NCBI GenBank assembly: GCA_016719635.1
Contig: JADJYT010000003.1
Coordinates: 186,001 to 250,000 of the forward strand
Direction: 5' to 3'
Length of the DNA: 64,000 bases
Origin: Sphingobacteriales bacterium
GTDB taxonomy: Bacteria; Bacteroidota; Bacteroidia; Chitinophagales; JADIYW01
The first letter of the stretch is position 1. Each line of letters starts with the position of its first letter. A program made the position numbers and the translations under genes. Below, in pieces: positions 26,685-32,849 of the stretch. Under the pieces are notes generated by a model, which saw only the letters and a list, made by a program, of their open reading frames with translations, did not search any database and was not told the origin of the DNA.

Positions 26685-27143
26685 ATGGGACAAGAACATT
26701 ATTACGAAGTAAATGTACAGTGGAAAAATGACAGAAAAGGACTAATGAGTTCTCCTGTATTGCCCGATTCTATAGAAGTAGCGACACCGCCTGAATTCCC
26801 GAAAGGCATGGAAGGTATCTGGTCGCCGGAACACCTGCTGGTTGCAGCCGCCAACAGCTGCCTGATGACCACTTTCTTAGCCATAGCTGAAAACTCCCGG
26901 TTGGAATTCGTCGATTTCAGTTCCAAGGCGGTAGGAAAGCTGGAAATAGTGGACGGTAAATATATGATCAGTGAAATTACCCTCACGCCCACTGTAATCA
27001 TCCGGGATGAAAGCCAGAAAGAAAAAGCGGAACGCGTCCTGAATAAATCGGAAGCAGCCTGCCTGATTTCCAATTCCCTGAAGTCAAAAATTATTTTCAA
27101 CATTAATATTGTAATTTCCAATTCGGCTTACGCCTGTAACTAA
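26685..27143 (+). CDS. OsmC-family protein
   Basis: A 152-aa OsmC-like protein. The two reactive cysteines lie in ANSCLMTTFLAIA and EAACLISNSL, the usual OsmC spacing. OsmC/Ohr proteins reduce organic hydroperoxides; variants found with sulfide-oxidation genes are proposed to act on persulfides. It differs from the second OsmC protein of this window at 57757. Part of the third sulfur transcript. Confidence 0.88.
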   Translation: MGQEHYYEVNVQWKNDRKGLMSSPVLPDSIEVATPPEFPKGMEGIWSPEHLLVAAANSCLMTTFLAIAENSRLEFVDFSSKAVGKLEIVDGKYMISEITLTPTVIIRDESQKEKAERVLNKSEAACLISNSLKSKIIFNINIVISNSAYACN

Positions 27144-27152
27144 ACTATAACC

Positions 27153-27866
27153 ATGAGAGCGACAACCTTATCCATCTTTATTGCATTGATTACATTTTTC
27201 AGTGCCTGTTCCAACGGACAAACCAATACCAACCTGACAGCGGTGGAGTTTCAACAAAAAATGGCCAAGATGCCGGAAGCAGCTATTGTCGATGTCCGAA
27301 CACCCGGCGAATTTGAGGGTGGACACATACGGCAGGCTCAGAATATAGACTGGAGAGATGCCGGATTTGAAACCAGTATCAATACGATTGATAAGAACAA
27401 ACCTGTATTTGTGTACTGCTTAAGCGGCGGCAGAAGTGCCTCGGCAGCAGCCAAGATGCGTTCCATGGGCTTTAAGGAAGTGTATGAACTGAGCGGCGGC
27501 ATTATGCAGTGGAGAGCCAGCAACCTGCCGGAAGAAGGCATGGAGACAGCTGCATCTTCAGGGATGAGTATGGCAGATTTTGAGAAACAGCTGGATTCCA
27601 GAAAATTGGTCCTGATTGATATTTATGCGGTTTGGTGCGCGCCCTGCAAACAAATGGAACCGTATTTTGAAGCCATTAAGAAAGAAATGGGTGACAAAGT
27701 GGATGTTATCCGAATAGATGCCGATGCCAACAAAGCTTTGGTGAAAGAACTTGGATTAGAAGGCCTTCCCGTTATTTTCTTATACAAGAATAAAGAGCGC
27801 GTTTGGGAAAGCTATAAATATACCACACAGGAAGAAATGGTGAAAGCGATTCAAAAGAATCTGTAA
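27153..27866 (+). CDS. Rhodanese-thioredoxin fusion lipoprotein
   Basis: A 237-aa exported protein. The signal peptide ends at lipobox FFSAC with Cys19. A rhodanese domain (30-130) begins AIVDVRTPGEFEGGHI and has active-site Cys89 in YCLSGGRS. A thioredoxin domain follows (140-237) with WCAPCK at 161-166 and the cis-Pro in GLPVIFLY. One membrane-anchored chain therefore holds a sulfane-sulfur carrier and the dithiol that can reduce it, probably facing the periplasm. It complements the cytoplasmic rhodaneses and thioredoxin encoded just upstream. Confidence 0.9.
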   Translation: MRATTLSIFIALITFFSACSNGQTNTNLTAVEFQQKMAKMPEAAIVDVRTPGEFEGGHIRQAQNIDWRDAGFETSINTIDKNKPVFVYCLSGGRSASAAAKMRSMGFKEVYELSGGIMQWRASNLPEEGMETAASSGMSMADFEKQLDSRKLVLIDIYAVWCAPCKQMEPYFEAIKKEMGDKVDVIRIDADANKALVKELGLEGLPVIFLYKNKERVWESYKYTTQEEMVKAIQKNL

Positions 27867-27881
27867 TTACTTTTATTTTCT

Positions 27882-28496
27882 ATGAATACCGATTATACGC
27901 AACACTGGGAAACGGTTTACCAAACCAAACAAACCAACGAAGTCAGCTGGACGCAGGATGTGCCGCAGACCTCGCTGGATTTTATCCATAGTTTCAACCT
28001 GCCTAAATCTGCAAAGATCATTGATATCGGCGGCGGTGACAGCAAACTGGTGGATTACCTGCTGGAGGAGGGTTTTGAAAATATTACGGTACTGGATATT
28101 TCCTCCACCTCGCTGGAAAGAGCCCGGAAACGCTTAGGCGACAAAGCAGCAGAAGTGACGTGGATTGTTTCCGATATTACCTCGTTTCAGCCACAAACCA
28201 CTTACGACCTCTGGCATGACCGTGCTGTATTCCATTTTCTGACGAGCCCGGAACAAATCGCTGCCTACAAAAAGACAGTGGAAAAAGCCGTAAACGGGTT
28301 TATGATTATCGGATCATTCTCGGAGCAAGGTCCGAAAAAATGCAGCGGACTGGATATCTGTCAATATTCAACAAAAAAGCTAGAGGATACTTTTAAAGAA
28401 AGCTTCACTCCTCTTCATTGTTTGCAAACCGACCATATCACCCCTTTCCAAACCTCGCAGAACTTTGTATTCTGCAGTTTTGAAGCTAATAAATAA
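27882..28496 (+). CDS. Class I SAM-dependent methyltransferase
   Basis: A 204-aa methyltransferase. Motif I IIDIGGGDSKLVDYLLEEGF and the following acidic strand VLDISSTSLERARKRL bind S-adenosylmethionine; DLWHDRAVFHFL fits motif IV. The N-terminal HWETVYQTKQTNEVSWTQ block is typical of a small-molecule methyltransferase subfamily related to thiopurine or thiol methyltransferases. As last gene of the sulfur island (15 bp after the fusion lipoprotein) a thiol or sulfide acceptor is an attractive guess. No terminator was recognised after it. Confidence 0.82.
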   Translation: MNTDYTQHWETVYQTKQTNEVSWTQDVPQTSLDFIHSFNLPKSAKIIDIGGGDSKLVDYLLEEGFENITVLDISSTSLERARKRLGDKAAEVTWIVSDITSFQPQTTYDLWHDRAVFHFLTSPEQIAAYKKTVEKAVNGFMIIGSFSEQGPKKCSGLDICQYSTKKLEDTFKESFTPLHCLQTDHITPFQTSQNFVFCSFEANK

Positions 28497-28498
28497 GC

Positions 28499-28771
28499 TA
28501 CTCATCCCAGCACGATATTGCTGCAAACAACTGCTATCTGGAAAATCAGCACACACCCCTTAATCCCCTCTCAAGAGGGGAAAGCGGACAGTGCTATTCA
28601 TATCATTCTTTACATTTTAAAAAAAAATGGTAATTCCGAATAATTCATGCGGACTGCATCTCCCATCCTTGGAGGGGATAAAGGGGTGGGTCGTTGGAAT
28701 GCGAACCACACAGGTTTGTGTTGGGGACGTTTGTTCCGCTTTAGCTACACAATGTAACACCAACACGGGCT
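28499..28771 (+). repeat. 270-bp intergenic repeat, copy 1
   Basis: This non-coding block is about 90% identical to 30110-30378 in the same orientation. It contains hairpin-forming blocks (CCCCTC-TCAA-GAGGGG near the start; GAGGGGATAAAGGGG further on) and no credible reading frame. The remaining stretch 28772-28852 before the IS is also non-coding and shows no match that was noticed. Confidence 0.85.
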
Positions 28772-28873
28772 AGAATGCCCGAATTAGCAAGTGGTATTCT
28801 CTTCGGGATTTAGCTGCGCTGAACTTACGTTTCTCCTCGTGCCTCGTCGAAATGAACTGTGTAAATATCCAAA

Positions 28874-29844
28874 TTATTTTAAAGAAAAATTAGGATTGTA
28901 AGCTATATTTCCTGTGCCTATGGCAAATGCTTGTCTGACAAGTTTGTTTGCTAAAGCTACTAATGCTAATTTTCCATTTTTCCTCTTTGTTTTAATCGTT
29001 CGTACATTTCTTTACATTGTTTATTTGAACTCATGGCTCGCATAGAACATAAATATAATAATTGTCGCATTCGACTCATTCCCATTTTACATATTCTGCT
29101 TTTACCTTTTACACTTGTACCTGATTCATATAACCTTGGACAGATGCCAATATAACTTACTAATTCTTTTGCATTCTCAAACTTTGTAAATCCATCTGTT
29201 ACAACTATTAATAACATCGAAGTACGTTTACCTAAACCTGGTATCGTCTGTAAATTTTTATACAGTTCTGAATGATGTTTTTCTGTGATAGCAACCATTT
29301 TTATTTCTACTTTTTTTATCTCCTTATCATAAAAAGCAATCTGTTTCTTAATAATTTTACTGACATCCTTGCTCATCTTCCCACTACTGACAAAAGCTTC
29401 TAATTGGTTACTACAACTTGTTTTTTGTTTGGTGAGATTATCCAGAATCGCTTGTAATTGCTGGAGTTCTAAAAGATGTTCTGCTTTGGGTTGCCATAAT
29501 CTTGGTGTTTCACTCTTACCATATTGTGCTATCATGGCGGCATCTTTCCTGTCTGTTTTAGCTCTACTCATTCGCATCTTACAAAAATGATTTACTGACA
29601 ATGGATTTACAATACTTAACAATATTTGCTGCGAATGTAAATAATACGCAAACGGCATATAGTAACTACTGGTAGCTTCCATCACTATGCAGGCATCTTT
29701 TCGGCAAATATTTGATAATGCTTTTAAAACCCAGTGGATTATTGCTAATCTTTTGTGTACATAGCAGCCATCTTCTTTCGGTATGGCTACATCTAAAGTC
29801 TCTTTGGAGACATCTACTCCAACATAATTTACTACTTTTGTCAT
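28874..29844 (-). pseudogene. IS110-family transposase, frameshifted near the C-terminus
   Basis: 292 residues are readable from ATG 29844 to a stop at 28966, ending RGKMEN. The DEDD catalytic residues appear in order: Asp in YVGVDVSKETLD, Glu in IVMEATSSYY, and the Asp pair in AKTDRKDAAMIA. The C-terminal Transposase_20 domain holds the serine in GMSRMRQLLY. Downstream in another frame the typical tail continues (NGKLALVALANKLVRQAFA) to a stop at 28874. One extra T in the run 28977-28981 would restore a protein of about 323 aa. So the gene is either a recent pseudogene or carries a homopolymer sequencing error. Confidence 0.88.
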
Positions 29845-29850
29845 GATAAA

Positions 29851-29867
29851 TTTGAGTTTTTCTCAAA
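29851..29867 (-). promoter_or_regulatory. Hairpin just upstream of the transposase start
   Basis: TTTGAG-AAAAA-CTCAAA on the minus strand, ending 6 bp before the ATG. It could hide the ribosome entry region or end the upstream non-coding RNA. It is A/T-rich and has only one short T run after it, so termination would be weak. Confidence 0.45.
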
Positions 29868-30057
29868 CTGGAGAGCTATCTGGTTGTTGACTTATCTATC
29901 CTAAATACGTGCTCATGGCACTATGAACTGTCCAAGTTTACAACTCAGAAGGGAAAGGTGATTAGCATTTCGAACGGTATCACACTACCTATGACGGTAC
30001 TTAATCTTTATCCTTTCCTGCTCTTCTGTTTGAATTGATTAATAAAATTTCCTACAA
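29868..30057 (-). ncRNA. Candidate bridge RNA of the IS110 element
   Basis: The roughly 210 bp between the IS right end and the transposase start carry no reading frame but clear structure. A long stem pairs 29947-29958 (AGAAGGGAAAGG) with 30012-30018 and 30023-30027 (CCTTTCC, 4-nt bulge, CTTCT). Inside it is a hairpin GGTA-TCACAC-TACC (29976-29989). IS110-group elements are known to transcribe a bridge RNA upstream of the transposase, with loops that pair to target and donor DNA. The 9-mer ATGAACTGT at 29923-29931 is also present at the left IS end (28852-28860), as a donor-guide would require. Guide loops were not solved. Confidence 0.5.
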
Positions 30058-30109
30058 GATATTTATTCCTCAGTTCAAATTAGTTTTCTGCAAACATAGG
30101 ATGACGGGT

Positions 30110-30378
30110 TACTCATCGTGGCACGATATTGCTGCAAACAACTGCTATCTGGAAAATCAGCACACATCCCTTTATCCCCTCTCAAGAGGGGAAAGCGGAC
30201 AGTGCTATTCATATCATTCTTTACTTTTTTAAAAAAATGGTAATTCCGAATAATTCATGTGGACTGCATCTCCCTCCTCGGAGGGGATAAAGGGTGGGTC
30301 GTGGGGATGCGAACCACACAGGTTTGTGTTGGGGACGTTTGTTCCGCTTTAGCTACACAAACTAACACAATACAGGCT
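30110..30378 (+). repeat. 270-bp intergenic repeat, copy 2
   Basis: Second copy of the block at 28499-28771. An internal inverted repeat CCCTTTATCCCCTC (30168-30181) / GAGGGGATAAAGGG (30281-30294) can form a large imperfect hairpin, like a MITE or structured intergenic repeat. The two copies bracket the IS110 element. No coding content seen. Confidence 0.85.
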
Positions 30379-30384
30379 ATAAAA

Positions 30385-30412
30385 AAAGGCGAAGTGAATA
30401 CTTCGCCTTTTT
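30385..30412 (-). terminator. Terminator of the rny transcript
   Basis: A 10-bp stem AAAGGCGAAG/CTTCGCCTTT with a 6-nt loop, flanked by A and T runs on both sides, so it can work in either direction. It lies 60 bp past the rny stop. Confidence 0.85.
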
Positions 30413-30471
30413 GGTATTATAATTAGATTGCTTCCTGTCTCAGGTACTCGGTGCGCAATGACGACAAGCTA

Positions 30472-32079
30472 TTATTTAGCAACCGATACACTGCGTGTTT
30501 CCCGAATAACAGTTACTTTAATCTGGCCCGGATAAGTCATCTCATCCTGAATCTGTTGTGCAATTTTAAAGGAGATTTCCTCCACCTGTTTGTCGTCTAT
30601 TTTTTCTGCTTCTACCAACACCCGCAACTCACGGCCGGCCTGAATGGCATAGGCTTTCTGGACGCCCTGATACGATACCGCCAGTTTCTCCAGCTCATCG
30701 ATACGCTTCATGTAGCTTTCCATTATCTCGCGGCGGGCTCCCGGACGGGCTCCTGAAATCGCATCGCAAGCCTGTATAATCGGCGAGATGATATAGGTCA
30801 TTTCCATCTCGTCGTGGTGGGCTCCCACCGCATTGATGATGACCGGTGCTTCTCCGTATTTTTCACAAAGCTTGGCGCCTAACAAGGCATGCGACAACTC
30901 CGGATCTTCATCGGAAACTTTTCCTATATCGTGCAGCAAGCCCGCACGTTTCGCGATTTTAGAATTTAATCCCAGTTCACTCGCCATAATTGCACACAAG
31001 TTGGCCACCTCACGGGAGTGCTGTAACAGGTTCTGACCGTAGGAAGAACGGAAACGCATCTTGCCCACCAGACGAATCAATTCGGGATGCAGGCCATGTA
31101 CGCCCAGATCAATGACGGTACGCTCGCCGATTTCCATGATTTGGCCTTCCAGCTGCTTTTCGGTTTTCGCCACCACCTCTTCAATACGGGCAGGGTGGAT
31201 ACGGCCATCCGCCACCAATCGCTGAAGCGACAAACGGGCTATCTCTCTTTTAAAAGCATCATATCCTGAAATGATAATCGCCTCCGGCGTATCGTCTACG
31301 ATAATTTCCACTCCGGTTGCTGCTTCCAGCGCGCGGATATTTCTGCCCTCCCGGCCTATGATTTGTCCTTTTTGCTCATCTGAGGTTAAGTTGAAGACAG
31401 ACACCGTATTTTCAATGGCTGTTTCGGCAGCGGTACGCTGTATGGACTGAATCACAATTTTCTTCGCTTCTTTGTTGGCTTTCAGTTTCGCCTCGTCCAT
31501 CACGGCTTTCACATGGGCCATGGCATCGGACTGCGCCTTGCCTTTCAGCTGTTCCACCAGCTGCGCTTTGGCTTCTTCGGCGGACAGCTTGGCTACCTGC
31601 TCCAGTTTGGCAACATGTTCGGCATGAGCTTTTTCGAGTTCAGCACGCTTTTTATTTACCACCTCAATCTGCTCGTTCATACGAAGTTTGATGGCTTCGT
31701 TTTCCTTTTCCTGTTTGCCAACGCTCGCCAGCTTGTCTTTGTGTGATTGTTCAATTTGCTTGGCACGGTTCTCCGATTCTAACAGCTTTCGGTTGCGTTG
31801 TTCAATCTCTTTGTTGTGTTCTTCCTTTTGTTTGAGGAAATACTCTTTCGCCTCCATCATCTTGTCTTTCTTCAGGGACTCGGCGGTGGTATACGCTTCC
31901 TTTCGGATTAGTTCCGCTTCCGCACGGGCGGTTTCCTCGATAGATTTTGCCTTTTCTTCGGCTAATTTTGCTTCGGCCAGATGCTTGTCTACACTGGCCT
32001 TGAAGATAATCTTCCCCAGGACAAGCCCTATGATCAATGCGCCGACAGCTGCAATAACGGTAATAATAATTGGATCCAC
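30472..32079 (-). CDS. rny: Ribonuclease Y
   Basis: A 535-aa membrane-anchored endoribonuclease that starts mRNA decay. Layout: N-terminal membrane helix (5-25), long charged coiled coil (30-210), KH domain with IIGREGRNIRALEAATGVEI, and HD domain with GLLHDIGKVSDEDPELSHALLGA and later VGAHHDEMEM. The ATG at 32079 directly precedes the membrane helix. It lies downstream of zapA on the same strand, a gene order common in Bacteroidota. Confidence 0.97.
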   Translation of the reverse strand: MDPIIITVIAAVGALIIGLVLGKIIFKASVDKHLAEAKLAEEKAKSIEETARAEAELIRKEAYTTAESLKKDKMMEAKEYFLKQKEEHNKEIEQRNRKLLESENRAKQIEQSHKDKLASVGKQEKENEAIKLRMNEQIEVVNKKRAELEKAHAEHVAKLEQVAKLSAEEAKAQLVEQLKGKAQSDAMAHVKAVMDEAKLKANKEAKKIVIQSIQRTAAETAIENTVSVFNLTSDEQKGQIIGREGRNIRALEAATGVEIIVDDTPEAIIISGYDAFKREIARLSLQRLVADGRIHPARIEEVVAKTEKQLEGQIMEIGERTVIDLGVHGLHPELIRLVGKMRFRSSYGQNLLQHSREVANLCAIMASELGLNSKIAKRAGLLHDIGKVSDEDPELSHALLGAKLCEKYGEAPVIINAVGAHHDEMEMTYIISPIIQACDAISGARPGARREIMESYMKRIDELEKLAVSYQGVQKAYAIQAGRELRVLVEAEKIDDKQVEEISFKIAQQIQDEMTYPGQIKVTVIRETRSVSVAK

Positions 32080-32104
32080 TGTGTTGTATTTAAAAGTTAA
32101 AAAT

Positions 32105-32224
32105 AGTTTGCCGGTTATGCCTGCGCTTAAGGACGGACAAACTCATTATCATCTCACATACTTTTTTAAGGAAAGTAATCAAAACCTTGTATGAAAGTAG
32201 GCAAAATGAAATTCGCATACTTTC
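32105..32224 (-). ncRNA. Possible structured RNA between zapA and rny
   Basis: The 181-bp gap holds three successive hairpins on the minus strand. The first pairs 32218-32224 with 32193-32199, extended by an inner 5-bp stem. The second pairs 32189-32193 with 32157-32161 around an inner CCTT/AAGG. The third pairs 32134-32143 with 32105-32113 and is followed by ATTTTTAACTTTT, which looks like a terminator. This may be a small RNA, an rny leader, or just the zapA terminator. In some bacteria a 6S RNA gene lies beside zapA, but no 6S consensus was confirmed here. Confidence 0.3.
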
Positions 32225-32260
32225 TATCTTTTACACAGCAAATGGATAACTCTGAAAGAA

Positions 32261-32557
32261 TCAGAATAGAGTGATACCGAGTGACTTGTCGAGCATAGCT
32301 TCCAGTTCATCGAGTTTGGAGTCGATATTGGCGTTGGTCGCTTTATTTTTATGTTGCAATGCTTCAGCGGTCGACTGCAGGGCAATCATGGACAGGAAAT
32401 CCTGCCGGTCGCGCGTGAGCAATGTTTTCTGATATTCGGCAATTTTATCATTGATATCCTTGGCGGCCTGGCGAACGTAGCCTTCTTCATCGGAGGACAC
32501 CTTCAGTTTGTAGGGTCTTCCTGCTATTAATAGATTTATATTGAGTTGTTCTGCCAT
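32261..32557 (-). CDS. zapA: Cell division protein ZapA
   Basis: A 98-aa ZapA-like protein: N-terminal strand-turn part LNINLLIAGRPYKLKVSSDEEGYVRQAAKDIN, then a coiled coil with MIALQSTAEAL and a short C-terminal acidic stretch. ZapA binds and cross-links FtsZ filaments at midcell. It follows the coiled-coil gene with no gap, so the two probably form one operon with pheT. Confidence 0.88.
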   Translation of the reverse strand: MAEQLNINLLIAGRPYKLKVSSDEEGYVRQAAKDINDKIAEYQKTLLTRDRQDFLSMIALQSTAEALQHKNKATNANIDSKLDELEAMLDKSLGITLF

Positions 32558-32848
32558 CTACTGTATCAATTTTGCCAAACAGTCGTCAATTTCTTCCATA
32601 AACTCTTTCAACTGTTGCTTGGTAACTGCTCTTTCCTTTTCGGATAAATGCACTTCTTTTGCTGCTTTTATATATTGTATCTGTTCGTTTAAACTTTCTT
32701 TTTCTTTATTTAGTTCATTAATCTTGTTTTCCAACTGCAGAATTTTATGCTGAAAAGCAGCCTGCTGCTCCTCCAACTTTTGATTCTTGTCTAAAATTAG
32801 CTGAATTTTTTTAAAAATCCGCTCCCATTTTTCATCAATTTTTGCCAT
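32558..32848 (-). CDS. Coiled-coil protein between pheT and zapA
   Basis: A 96-aa, almost entirely helical protein rich in Lys, Gln and Glu (EEQQAAFQHKILQLENKIN). No catalytic motif or membrane segment. It is 1 bp from pheT and directly abuts zapA. Position next to zapA and a ZapB-like coiled-coil shape suggest a cell-division partner of ZapA, but homology was not tested. Confidence 0.78.
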   Translation of the reverse strand: MAKIDEKWERIFKKIQLILDKNQKLEEQQAAFQHKILQLENKINELNKEKESLNEQIQYIKAAKEVHLSEKERAVTKQQLKEFMEEIDDCLAKLIQ

Positions 32849-32849
32849 A

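Larger units (their letters stand above)
28853..30077 (-). mobile_element. IS110-family insertion sequence with candidate ends
   Basis: An element of about 1225 bp is proposed from an inverted end sequence. The left end reads TGAACTG-TG-TAAATATC (28853-28869). The right end, on the minus strand from 30077 to 30058, reads TGAACTG-AGGAA-TAAATATC. Fifteen bases match, with a spacer of 2 or 5. Between them lie one transposase gene and about 210 bp of upstream non-coding DNA, as expected for IS110-type elements. IS110 elements typically make no long target duplication, and none was identified. Exact ends may be off by a few bases. Confidence 0.65.

Noticed and set aside
30035..30232. Short plus-strand frame in the IS right end and repeat copy 2
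   Set aside because: It spans the IS boundary and a non-coding repeat, has no family resemblance, and is not conserved in repeat copy 1.
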